The notes under the pieces: model-generated
The model's database searches: none
Seen by the model: only the letters and a program-made list of their open reading frames with translations
Told to the model about the DNA's origin: nothing
Program-made: the position numbers and the translations under genes
Origin: Actinomadura luzonensis
GTDB taxonomy: Bacteria > Actinomycetota > Actinomycetes > Streptosporangiales > Streptosporangiaceae
Reading direction: 5' to 3'
DNA: 64,000 bases
Assembly (NCBI RefSeq): GCF_022664455.2
Contig: NZ_JAKRKC020000002.1
Location: 496,001 to 560,000 of the forward strand
In this document: in pieces, positions 1-7,178 of the stretch
Layout: each line of letters begins with the position of its first letter
How positions within the stretch are numbered: the stretch's first letter is position 1

Positions 1-1
1 G

Positions 2-289
2 TTCGCCGTCCATCACCGGAACCCGCAGCTCGGCTACGCCGACGCCTTCACCCCCGAGGCCTGGCTGGACGGCCGCGCCCAGGCGGACTGGTGGATCGCC
101 CCCTTCCTGCACGGCCCCGGCCGCTGCCCCGGGGCCGAGCTGGGCATCCAGTTCGCCGCCGCCGCGCTGCACGAGCTGCTGCGCCAGTACGAGTTCCACC
201 CCGCGGGCCCCGCCCTGGGCCCGGACCGCCCGCTGCCCAAGACCCTGCACCCGGCCGCCCTCCGGCTGCGCGCCCGCCCCGCGACCTGA
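2..289 (+). CDS. Cytochrome P450, C-terminal end (cut by window edge)
   Basis: This frame is open from the first bases of the window and ends in TGA, so only the last 95 or so residues of the protein are present. The heme-binding loop reads FLHGPGRCPGAELG, where the Cys is the expected axial heme ligand, and it is followed by the L-helix (IQFAAAALHELLRQY) and the short P450 C-terminus. The loop is slightly atypical because Gly-Pro-Gly-Arg-Cys replaces the usual GxRxC spacing consensus only loosely. Substrate cannot be told. A heme monooxygenase is the clear family; whether the upstream part is intact lies outside this window. Confidence 0.85.
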   Translation, partial: FAVHHRNPQLGYADAFTPEAWLDGRAQADWWIAPFLHGPGRCPGAELGIQFAAAALHELLRQYEFHPAGPALGPDRPLPKTLHPAALRLRARPAT

Positions 290-414
290 CACCGGCCGGC
301 CCGCGCTCCGGCCCGTCGCCGGGGCCGGCTCCTCTCGCGGCTTGCCCTTGACGCGCGGGTCAGGGGTTAGGGTCGCCGCGCTCGTTCGCGGTCGTCCTGA
401 TGGGAGAGAGTCAC

Positions 415-1440
415 ATGTCGTTCTTGCCGCAGGTGTCGAGAGAGGTCCGGCTGGCCGCCCAGCCCGAGGGGCTGCCCGAGGCGCGGCACTTCACGCTCGC
501 CGAGGTCCCGATGCCCGTGCCCGCCGCCGGCGAGGTGCTGGTGCGCAACCGGTTCTTCCACGTCTTCGCGGCGCTGCGCACCCTGGTCGGCGGCGGCGTG
601 CGGGACACGCCGGTGCCGCCGCTGCGTCCCGGCGACCCGCTGCCCGGGCCGGCGGTCGGCGAGGTCGTCGCGGCGCCCGGCGGCGACGGCGGCGGGCCGC
701 GCCCGGGCGACCTGGTCGCCCACTGGCTGGGCTGGCGCGAGTACGCCGTCGTGCCGGCCGCCCAGGTCACGCCGCTAGGCGACGCGCTGCCCGACCCGGT
801 GGCGCACCTCGGCCAGGGCGCGATCGCGTACGCGGCCCTGACCAGGGACGCCGAGGTCAGGCCGGGGGACACGGTGTTCGTCTCGGGAGCCGCCGGCGCG
901 GTCGGCTCGCTGGCCGGGCAGGTCGCCCGGCTGCTCGGCGCGGGCCGGGTGATCGGCAGCACCGGCTCGCCGGACAAGGCCGCCCGGCTGGTCGCCGAGC
1001 TGGGCTACGACGCGGCCGTGGTCCGCGGCGCGGGCCCGATCGGCGAGCAGCTCGGCGAGGCCGCGCCGGACGGCGTCGACGTGCTGCTCGACAACGTCGG
1101 CGGCGACCAGCTCCGGGCGGCGGTGGCCGCGGCCCGGCCGGGCGCGCGGTTCGTGCTGGTGGGCGCGCTGTCCGGCCAGCTCGCCGCCGAGGGGAGGGGC
1201 GGCACGTCGCCGGTCGAGCTGGACACCTACCGGCTCATCCTCCGGCGCGTCACGCTCCGGGCCTTCCAGGGCCTGGACGAGGAGCTGCGCGCCGCCTGGC
1301 TGCGGCGCTACGGCGGGTGGCTGCGGGCGGGCGAGATCGCCTTCCCGCACGTCCGGATCGCGGGCATCGAGAACGCGCCGCGCGCCTTCCAGGAGGTGAT
1401 CGAGGGACGGCACTTCGGGACCGTCGTCGTCGAGCCGTAG
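415..1440 (+). CDS. NADP-dependent MDR oxidoreductase (CurA/YncB-like enoyl reductase)
   Basis: A 341-residue medium-chain dehydrogenase/reductase without zinc ligands. The N-terminal GroES-like half begins with the REVRLAAQPEGLPEA segment seen in CurA, YncB and prostaglandin-reductase-type enzymes, and the Rossmann half carries the AAGAVGSLAG dinucleotide loop near residue 155 and a TGSPDKA segment typical of NADPH specificity. It probably reduces C=C bonds of enals or enones in the cytoplasm. An ATG at 400 is also in frame, but GGGAGAG at 402-408 sits correctly for the ATG at 415, so I chose that. It stands alone, downstream of a P450 end. Exact substrate is unknown. Confidence 0.85.
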   Translation: MSFLPQVSREVRLAAQPEGLPEARHFTLAEVPMPVPAAGEVLVRNRFFHVFAALRTLVGGGVRDTPVPPLRPGDPLPGPAVGEVVAAPGGDGGGPRPGDLVAHWLGWREYAVVPAAQVTPLGDALPDPVAHLGQGAIAYAALTRDAEVRPGDTVFVSGAAGAVGSLAGQVARLLGAGRVIGSTGSPDKAARLVAELGYDAAVVRGAGPIGEQLGEAAPDGVDVLLDNVGGDQLRAAVAAARPGARFVLVGALSGQLAAEGRGGTSPVELDTYRLILRRVTLRAFQGLDEELRAAWLRRYGGWLRAGEIAFPHVRIAGIENAPRAFQEVIEGRHFGTVVVEP

Positions 1441-1446
1441 GCCGCA

Positions 1447-1488
1447 CCGCCCGGGGTCAACCGCCCGGGGTCAACCGGCCGGGGTCAG
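1447..1488. repeat. 14-bp tandem repeat, three copies
   Basis: Three consecutive 14-bp units, CCGCCCGGGGTCAA twice exactly and then CCGGCCGGGGTCAG, lie directly after the MDR stop codon. The last unit contains the stop codon of the TetR remnant on the other strand. No function is evident. Confidence 0.8.
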
Positions 1489-1730
1489 GGGAGCGGGGCG
1501 GTGAGGAGGGCGAGGGCCGTGGCGCGCAGGTCCGCCACGGCGGCGGCGGCCGCGCGGTCGTCGAAGGCCGGCTCGTCGAGGCGCTGCTCGACGTCGGCCA
1601 GCACCATGATCACGTGCAGGACGAAGACGCGCAGCCGCTCCTCCGTCAGCCTGGGCAGGCAGCGCAGGAGCAGGCCGACCAGCTCGTCGAAGCCGGGATG
1701 GCCCCGCGCAGCCCGACCCGCTGGCCGGCC
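1485..1730 (-). pseudogene. TetR-type regulator, C-terminal remnant
   Basis: On the minus strand a frame ending at TGA 1487-1485 reads as the C-terminal ligand-binding domain of a TetR regulator (HPGFDELVGLLLRCLPRLTEE, then LADVEQRLDEPAFDDR and ATALALLTAPLP). It is blocked upstream by an in-frame stop at 1733-1731, and no DNA-binding domain is found between it and the MerR gene at 1844. Reading continues with TetR-like character in another frame for a few residues, so a frameshift plus a large 5' deletion is the likely history. Family assignment rests on pattern only. Confidence 0.45.
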
Positions 1731-1843
1731 TCAGGACCGCCCTGCACGCCGACTGATCGCGCGCCGCCCGTTTCCGGGAGATGATCGGGGGACGGCGGTC
1801 CGGGCCGGCACCGCCGGGGCCGCGCGAGCACCGGGAGGACGTC

Positions 1844-2224
1844 ATGCGCATCGGCGACGCGGCGGCAGCGGCGGGCACCACGCCCCGCGCGCTGCGCTTC
1901 TACGAGCAGCGGGGGCTGCTGCCGCCGCCCGAGCGCACGGCGGCCGGGCAGCGCGAGTACGGGCCGCGCGAGGTGGCCAGGGTGCGCCTCATCCGCGAGC
2001 TGCTGTCGCTCGGGCTCACCGTGGAGGACGTGCGCGGCTGCGCCGACCGGCTGCACCTGCTGGAGGGCGACACGCTGCCGCCGCGCGGCGGGCCCGGCTG
2101 CGCCACGTCGAGCGGCGTCGTCGAGCGCCGGCTCGCCGCGCTCGACGACGAGATCGCCCGGCTGTCGCGGCTGCGCCGCCGGCTCGCCTCGAAGGCCGGC
2201 GTCGAGGAGGACGCGACCCCCTGA
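1844..2224 (+). CDS. MerR family transcriptional regulator
   Basis: A 126-residue regulator. The N-terminal winged helix-turn-helix is typical (MRIGDAAAAAGTTPRALRFYEQRGLL, residues 1-25, given here in parts: MRIGDAAAAAG then TPRALRFYEQRGLL), followed by an RxRxL-rich wing and a C-terminal coiled-coil dimerisation helix (VERRLAALDDEIARLSRLRRR). No conserved metal-binding cysteine pair is visible, so a small-molecule or stress effector is more likely than a metal. GGGAGG at 1833-1838 places the start at 1844 rather than an upstream in-frame ATG at 1781. Its target is not obvious: the upstream neighbour is debris and the downstream one is a kinase remnant. Confidence 0.9.
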   Translation: MRIGDAAAAAGTTPRALRFYEQRGLLPPPERTAAGQREYGPREVARVRLIRELLSLGLTVEDVRGCADRLHLLEGDTLPPRGGPGCATSSGVVERRLAALDDEIARLSRLRRRLASKAGVEEDATP

Positions 2225-2250
2225 AGCCCCGGCCCCCGGACCGGCCGGTC

Positions 2251-2571
2251 GGCGAGTGGCGGGCCGACGTGGAGCTGATCGACCGCAACACCCGGCGGCT
2301 GCTGCGGCTGGTGGACACGCTGCTCGGCTTCTCCTGGATCGAGGCCGGCCGGATGCGCGCCCGGTTCGCGCCCACCGACCTGGCCGCGCTGACCGGCGAG
2401 ATCACCGCGGCCGGCGAAGCGCAGCTCGAGCTGCCGGCCGCCACCGGCCGGTACCAGATGGAGTACGTCCTGGCCGACGGCAGCCGCCGCTGGATGTTGT
2501 TCGTCGGCCGCGGCCTCGCCGACGGCGGCATCCGCGAGTACTGCATCGACATCACCGACCTCAAGGACCCC
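2251..2571 (+). pseudogene. Sensor histidine kinase / PAS chimeric remnant
   Basis: An open stretch without its own start reads as the second half of a HisKA dimerisation helix (LIDRNTRRLLRLVDTLL then FSWIEAGRMRARFAPTDLAAL), which normally leads into a HATPase domain. Here it jumps instead into the end of a PAS domain (RYQMEYVLADGSRRWM, then IREYCIDITDLK). The order is wrong for a working kinase and there is no ATPase domain, so this is best read as two fragments of a large actinomycete PAS/HisKA sensor joined by an internal deletion or inversion. The frame happens to stay open into the serine hydrolase gene at 2746, but a good start and signal peptide there argue against a fusion. Confidence 0.6.
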
Positions 2572-2745
2572 GGAACACTCCCCGCCCGCCACGCTGAGCC
2601 GGGTCCGCGGGCGGCCGGGTCCCTCGCGGGAGGGAGCCGGTCCCGCTGCGGAGTGAGCCGCGAGATCGCCGTCGTCGGCGATCCGCGGACGGGGGCCCGG
2701 CCGCCAGGATCAGTGGTGTCCCACCACACGACCTGGAGTTCCGCC

Positions 2746-3927
2746 ATGACGCGCACCCGTATCGCCGCCGCCCTCGCCCTGGCCGCCCTCGCCCCGGCCC
2801 TGGTCCTCACCGCCCCCGCCGAGGCCGCCGTGGCGGAGGTGCCGCCGATCAACGACCAGGCGCTGGCGAGCAGCATCGCCGGGCTGCCCGCCGCCGACGC
2901 CACCGCCGCCGAGGTCCGGGTGAGCGGGACGGCCGGCTCGTGGCGGGGGGTCTCCGGCGTGACCGACCTCAAGACCAGGCGGCCGGCCGAGGAGGGGGCC
3001 AGGTTCCGCGCGGGCAGCGTGACCAAGGTGTTCACCACGGCGGTCGTGCTGCAGCTCGTCGCCGAAGGACGCCTCTCGCTCGACGACACCGTCCAGGACC
3101 GCCTGCCCGGCCTGCTGCCCGCCGCGTACCCGCCCGTCAAGCTGGGCCAGGTGCTGAACCACACCAGCGGCCTGCCCGCCCCCGCCTCCCCGGGCGACTT
3201 CGCGGCCGTCTACGCCGCCCGCTTCGACACCATCACCCCCGAGGAGTACGTGCGCCAGGCCGTCCGCAACCCCATCGAGTTCACCCCCGGCACCCAGCAG
3301 CACTACCTCAACATCAACACGTTCGTCGCCGGGCTGCTCATCGAGCGGGTCACCGGCCGCTCCTACGAGGACGAGGTCGCCTCCCGCATCCTGCGCCCGC
3401 TCGGCCTGCGCCACAGCTACTACCCCGGCACCTCGGTCAAGATCCGCGGCCGGCACAACCAGGGCTACCAGGTCGTCCCCGAGGGCTTCCCCGGCTCCTT
3501 CGCCTACGACGGCCGGCGCCTGGTGAACGTCACCGAGATGGAGGTGACCTCCACCTGGGCCTCGGGCGACCTCATCACCACCGCTGCCGACCTGGAGACG
3601 TTCACCAAGGCGCTGTTCGGCGGCAAGATCGTGCCCGCCGGGCAGCTGCAGCCGATGTTCACCGTGCCGCGGGTGAAGACGTACGGCACCGGCGAGGACG
3701 CCCACTACACCAGCGGCCTGACCGAGCTGCGCCTGCCCGGCGGCATCCTCGCCTACGGCAAGACCGGCGCCAGGTACGGCAGCTCGACGGGCATCGGCGC
3801 GACCCGCGACCTGAGCCGCGTGGTCGTCTACTCGGTCAACTCCACCGACGCCAAGGCGCAGGGCCAGAACCAGCGCGGCCTCGGCATCGCCCTGGCGGCC
3901 TTCGCCCCCACCGCCACCGACGAGTAG
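2746..3927 (+). CDS. Secreted serine hydrolase (beta-lactamase / D-Ala-D-Ala carboxypeptidase class C family)
   Basis: A 393-residue exported protein. Residues 1-30 form a Sec signal peptide (TRTRIAAALALAALAPAL, cleavage near AEAA). The class C penicillin-binding fold shows the SxxK nucleophile motif as SVTK, the second motif as YLN (in QHYLNIN) and the KTG triad in AYGKTGARYG. It probably acts on peptidoglycan peptides or on small esters or peptides outside the cell. ATG 2746 is preceded by GGAG. It converges on the MpaB-type gene with a shared hairpin. Beta-lactamase activity is possible but esterase or carboxypeptidase activity is more common in this family. Confidence 0.9.
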   Translation: MTRTRIAAALALAALAPALVLTAPAEAAVAEVPPINDQALASSIAGLPAADATAAEVRVSGTAGSWRGVSGVTDLKTRRPAEEGARFRAGSVTKVFTTAVVLQLVAEGRLSLDDTVQDRLPGLLPAAYPPVKLGQVLNHTSGLPAPASPGDFAAVYAARFDTITPEEYVRQAVRNPIEFTPGTQQHYLNINTFVAGLLIERVTGRSYEDEVASRILRPLGLRHSYYPGTSVKIRGRHNQGYQVVPEGFPGSFAYDGRRLVNVTEMEVTSTWASGDLITTAADLETFTKALFGGKIVPAGQLQPMFTVPRVKTYGTGEDAHYTSGLTELRLPGGILAYGKTGARYGSSTGIGATRDLSRVVVYSVNSTDAKAQGQNQRGLGIALAAFAPTATDE

Positions 3928-3948
3928 AGCGCCCCGGCCGGCTCGTGG

Positions 3949-3980
3949 CCTCGCTGCTCACCCGCGGGTGAGCAGCGAGG
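3949..3980. terminator. Bidirectional hairpin terminator
   Basis: A perfect 15-bp inverted repeat (CCTCGCTGCTCACCC at 3949-3963 and its complement at 3966-3980) with a 2-base centre lies between two converging genes. It contains the stop codon of the minus-strand gene at 3958, so its last codons encode the stem. There is no U-tract, as is usual in actinomycetes. Confidence 0.75.
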
Positions 3981-5382
3981 CGCAGGCGTCGGAGTGCCGC
4001 TGCCCGGACATGAAGGAGACGAAGTGCCGGACGAAGGCGCCGCGCGAGCAGCGGCCGCCGTCAGCGGCCAGGTCGCGGTGGAAGGCCGTGCGGAACAGGT
4101 CGCGGTACTCCTCGGCGTCGATCTCGCCGTCGTCGTCGGTGTCGGTGGCGTCGAACAGCACGTCGGCGATCCTGATGAGGCCGGAGCCGGGCAGGCGGGC
4201 GGCCGCGGCGGCGTACTCGTCGCGGGTGACGCGGCCGTCGCCGTCGCGGTCGAGCGCCGTCTGCAGCTCGCGCCACCAGGCCGCGTACGCCTGGAACAGC
4301 CGCTCCTCCTCCTGCTCGCCCAGGTCGAGCCGGGTGGCGATCTCCCTGGCCATGGCCGCCAGGTCGGGCCAGCGCAGGCAGCCGTCGCCGGTCTGGTCGA
4401 GCACCTCGGTGAAGAACCGCTCCGCCGAGCTGACCACCGCCTGCCCGTCGTCGTCGCCGGCGGGCACCACCAGCCGGGCCAGGGCCGCGGCCTTGCCGGC
4501 CTGGCGGCGCAGCGTCTGCCAGGGGCTCGCGGCCTCGTCGGACGGGTCGAGCAGGCCCATGAAGAACTCCACCCGGGTCCAGCTCCGCGGCAGGCAGCGG
4601 GTGGCGAGGGCGGCGCCCAGGTACGCCGACTGCATGAGGGTGCGCGCGCCCGGCAGGTCGGGCAGGGCGAGGCGCCGGCTGAACGCCTCGGGGAGCGAGG
4701 CGATGGTGATGGCGGCGGCCACCGGGCCCGCCACGGCCCGGCCCGCGGTCCACAGCGCGGGATGACCGCGCAGCACGGGCGGGGCGGGCACGTTCGCGAA
4801 CAGCCGGTGGACGATGACGTTGACCGCCTCGTTGTTCTCCAGCTTGTGGGCGATGACGTCGTCGTAGTAGGACCAGAACTCCGGCAGCGTGGCGGGCAGG
4901 TGGCCGGCGTCGCCTTCGAGCAGCGCCAGGAACGTGCGGTGCTCGGCGTAGAGCCGCCGCATCGCCTCGGCGTCGAGCGCGTCGCCGCTCAGCCGGCACA
5001 TCGTCACCGTCGACTCGAACAGGGTCGCCACCACCCAGGCGCGCGCCTCCGGGTCGGTCGCGTCGTAGGGGCGGCCCTGCGCGTCGGTGCCGGACATGCG
5101 GCCGTGCAGCCGGTTGAGCCGGGCCGCCTCGCGGTCGCGTACGCGCGGGTCGGGGTCGAGCAGGCGGCGCGAGCTCATCGTGGTGTTGCGCAGGCGCCGC
5201 CACGGATGCGTCAGGAACGTGGAGTTGTCCATCAACGCCGCGCCGATCTGCGGGTGGGCGGCCTCCAGCACGGTCGCCCGGGTCACCGCGAGGCCCCAGC
5301 GCGCCTCGTTGACCAGGGGGCGGAGCAGGGAGTCGGGCCCGAAGACGTCGGTGTCCTGCTGCGGGGTGGGGTGCGTCGTCAT
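3958..5382 (-). CDS. MpaB/Lcp-type (DUF2236) oxygenase with C-terminal EF-hands
   Basis: A 474-residue cytoplasmic protein in two parts. Residues about 15-310 match the oxygenase MpaB family (DUF2236), which includes MpaB, the enzyme that cleaves a farnesyl side chain in mycophenolic acid biosynthesis, and the latex-clearing protein Lcp, which cleaves cis-polyisoprene. The C-terminal 150 residues hold calerythrin-like EF-hands with loops DQTGDGCLRWPD, DRDGDGRVTRDE and DTDDDGEIDAEE, plus a degenerate fourth. The ATG overlaps the stop of the upstream cis-prenyltransferase (ATGA), so the two are translationally coupled. This suggests an oxygenase working on a prenyl chain made by its partner, possibly calcium-regulated. 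The substrate link is inference. Confidence 0.85.
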   Translation of the reverse strand: MTTHPTPQQDTDVFGPDSLLRPLVNEARWGLAVTRATVLEAAHPQIGAALMDNSTFLTHPWRRLRNTTMSSRRLLDPDPRVRDREAARLNRLHGRMSGTDAQGRPYDATDPEARAWVVATLFESTVTMCRLSGDALDAEAMRRLYAEHRTFLALLEGDAGHLPATLPEFWSYYDDVIAHKLENNEAVNVIVHRLFANVPAPPVLRGHPALWTAGRAVAGPVAAAITIASLPEAFSRRLALPDLPGARTLMQSAYLGAALATRCLPRSWTRVEFFMGLLDPSDEAASPWQTLRRQAGKAAALARLVVPAGDDDGQAVVSSAERFFTEVLDQTGDGCLRWPDLAAMAREIATRLDLGEQEEERLFQAYAAWWRELQTALDRDGDGRVTRDEYAAAAARLPGSGLIRIADVLFDATDTDDDGEIDAEEYRDLFRTAFHRDLAADGGRCSRGAFVRHFVSFMSGQRHSDACASLLTRG

Positions 5383-6104
5383 CGCGGACCGTCTCCTGAC
5401 ATGGTGGTGGGCCGGTGGAGGCCGCCGAAGCGGCGCTGGCGCCGCAGGTAGGCGTCGAGGCATTCGGAGAAGTGGGCGGCGCGGAAGTCGGGCCACAGCA
5501 CCTGGGGGAAGACCCACTCGGCGTAGGCCACCTGCCAGAGCATGAAGTTGGAGATGCGCTGCTCGCCGGAGGTGCGGATGACCAGGTCGACGTCGGGCGT
5601 GTCGGGGTAGGGCAGGTGCTCGGCGAAGCTGGCCTCGGTGACCTGGTCGGCCGGGGTCGCCGAGCGGATCAGCGACCGCGCGGCCTGCACGATGTCGCGC
5701 CGCCCGCCGTGGTCGAACGCGACGGTGAGCGTCATGCGCCGGTTGTCGCGGGTGAGCGTCATCAGGTCGGTGATGTCCTGGACCAGCGGGGCCGGGATGC
5801 GCGGGTCGGTCATGCCGAGGAACCGGCAGCGGACGCCGCGCGCGTGCAGCACCGGCGCGTGCTTGCGGATGGCGCGGCGGACGAGCCGCATGAGGAGGGC
5901 GACCTCGCCGGCCGGGCGCCGCCAGTTCTCCGTGGAGAAGGCGTACAGGCTCAGCCAGGTGACGCCGGCGGAGCGCGCCGCCTCGATGACGTCCATCACC
6001 GCGGCCTCGGCGGCCTCGTGACCCGCCGTGCGCGGCAGCGAGCGCTGCGCGGCCCAGCGGCCGTTCCCGTCCATCACACAGGCCACGTGACGCGGCACGG
6101 CCAT
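5379..6104 (-). CDS. cis-Prenyltransferase (isoprenyl transferase, UppS family)
   Basis: A 241-residue UppS-family enzyme that condenses isopentenyl diphosphate onto an allylic diphosphate with cis geometry. Visible motifs are MDGNGRWA near residue 11, the AFSTENWRRP segment, and DLVIRTSGEQRISNF with the RxSGE residues that bind isopentenyl diphosphate. GGAGGTGG five bases before ATG 6104 fixes the start over longer in-frame options. Length fits either undecaprenyl diphosphate synthase or a short-chain cis-prenyltransferase. A second, dedicated copy coupled to an MpaB-type oxygenase is more likely than the housekeeping enzyme, because housekeeping uppS normally sits beside recO or cdsA. Confidence 0.9.
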   Translation of the reverse strand: MAVPRHVACVMDGNGRWAAQRSLPRTAGHEAAEAAVMDVIEAARSAGVTWLSLYAFSTENWRRPAGEVALLMRLVRRAIRKHAPVLHARGVRCRFLGMTDPRIPAPLVQDITDLMTLTRDNRRMTLTVAFDHGGRRDIVQAARSLIRSATPADQVTEASFAEHLPYPDTPDVDLVIRTSGEQRISNFMLWQVAYAEWVFPQVLWPDFRAAHFSECLDAYLRRQRRFGGLHRPTTMSGDGPR

Positions 6105-6127
6105 GACCACCTCCATAACTGAAAGCA

Positions 6128-6155
6128 ACCATAGCATTACTCTTCGTATGGTCAA
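6128..6155 (-). promoter_or_regulatory. Promoter of the cis-prenyltransferase/MpaB operon
   Basis: Reading on the minus strand, TTGACC (6155-6150) and TATGGT (6133-6128) are separated by 16 bases in an AT-rich island that stands out from its surroundings. The element also contains an ACCATA/TATGGT inverted repeat with a 13-base spacer, a possible operator over the -10. A short leader with the strong ribosome site follows. Confidence 0.55.
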
Positions 6156-6182
6156 TGCCCGCCCGCGTGACCCGTCACGGCG

Positions 6183-7106
6183 TCAGACGGGCGACGGCCG
6201 CCACAGGCCCTCGTCGGGGTCGTTGTACATCGCGGGGATCATCGCGTCGGTGAGCAGCCCGGCCGTGCCCCACTGGTCGAGCTCCTCCGGCGTGGTGCCG
6301 AAGCGGCGCGGCCGCCACGCCTCGTCGTCCTCGATCCGGGCCAGCTCGGTCGTGTACTCCATGACGTTGCCGGCCGGGTCGGCGAAGTAGGTGAAGGTGT
6401 TGTCGCCCGGGCCGTGCCGGCCCGGCCCCCACAGCGGCCGGTGCCCGGCCCGCATGAGACGGCCCGACCCCCTCATGTACTCCTCCAGGCCGCGCAGCTC
6501 GAACGAGACGTGGTTCAGCGACGCGTGCGGCCCGCGGCTGATCGCCAGGACGTGGTGCTCCGGGCCGCTGCGCAGGAAGCAGATCTGCTCGGCGAGCCAG
6601 TCCGACAGCAGGAAGCCGAGATGCCGCTCGTAGAAGGCCTTGGTGGCCACCACGTCGGTGGAGTTGAGCACCACGTGGCTGAGCCGGCGCGGGATGGACT
6701 CGCGCTCCTCCAGCTCGCGGAACGGGCGGCCGGCGACGCCGGCCGACACCTCCACCAGGCGGCCGTCGAGGTCGAAGAAGCGCAGGCCGTGGCCGCCGCC
6801 CGGGGTGTCCAGCGGGCCGGGCTCGCGCTCCAGCCTGACGCCGGCGCGGCCCAGCCGCCCGGCCAGCAGGTCCACGTCGGCGGCGGAACGGGCGGCGAAC
6901 GCGATCAGGTCGAGGCGTTTGCGGTCGTCCTGGCGCAGGCGCAGTACGTACTGCTCGGGATCGGCCGGGGTGCCGAGGAAGGCGACGCCGGAGTCCTCGG
7001 CGACCACCTCCAGCCCCCACAGGCCCCGGTAGAACTCCACGGCCCGCCGGTAGCCGGGCACCGCCAGGCCGACGTGCCGCAGATGCGTGATCGGACGGTG
7101 CCGCAT
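6183..7106 (-). CDS. VOC-fold extradiol ring-cleavage dioxygenase
   Basis: A 307-residue two-domain vicinal-oxygen-chelate protein of the type I extradiol dioxygenase family (catechol 2,3-dioxygenase/BphC-like). The first module starts at residue about 6 (ITHLRHVGLAVPGYRRAVEFY) and the second at about 142. The expected iron ligands are visible in the second module: His in LSHVVLNSTD, His in ASLNHVSFELR and Glu in NVMEYTTELARI. It probably cleaves a catechol or hydroquinone-type ring with Fe(II). ATG 7106 has GAGGAAG upstream. It is monocistronic, between the prenyltransferase operon and isochorismate synthase; no meta-cleavage pathway genes flank it. Confidence 0.85.
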   Translation of the reverse strand: MRHRPITHLRHVGLAVPGYRRAVEFYRGLWGLEVVAEDSGVAFLGTPADPEQYVLRLRQDDRKRLDLIAFAARSAADVDLLAGRLGRAGVRLEREPGPLDTPGGGHGLRFFDLDGRLVEVSAGVAGRPFRELEERESIPRRLSHVVLNSTDVVATKAFYERHLGFLLSDWLAEQICFLRSGPEHHVLAISRGPHASLNHVSFELRGLEEYMRGSGRLMRAGHRPLWGPGRHGPGDNTFTYFADPAGNVMEYTTELARIEDDEAWRPRRFGTTPEELDQWGTAGLLTDAMIPAMYNDPDEGLWRPSPV

Positions 7107-7178
7107 GCGCGTGTCACTTCCTCGCGAGCCGCCGGGCGCGGGACGCCCCGGACGTCCAGCGTAACAGCGCGTGTCCGG

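Noticed and set aside
348..373. Promoter-like TTGACG and TAGGGT before the MDR gene
   Set aside because: Spacing is only 14 bases, too short for a normal sigma-70-type promoter.
342..1784. Long alternative frame over the MDR gene
   Set aside because: Arg/Ala/Gly-rich composition typical of a shifted frame of GC-rich coding DNA; the MDR frame has clear motifs and a ribosome site.
1501..3927. Possible fusion of the kinase/PAS remnant to the serine hydrolase, since the frame stays open
   Set aside because: ATG 2746 has a ribosome site and starts a typical signal peptide; an internal signal peptide after cytoplasmic sensor debris makes no sense.
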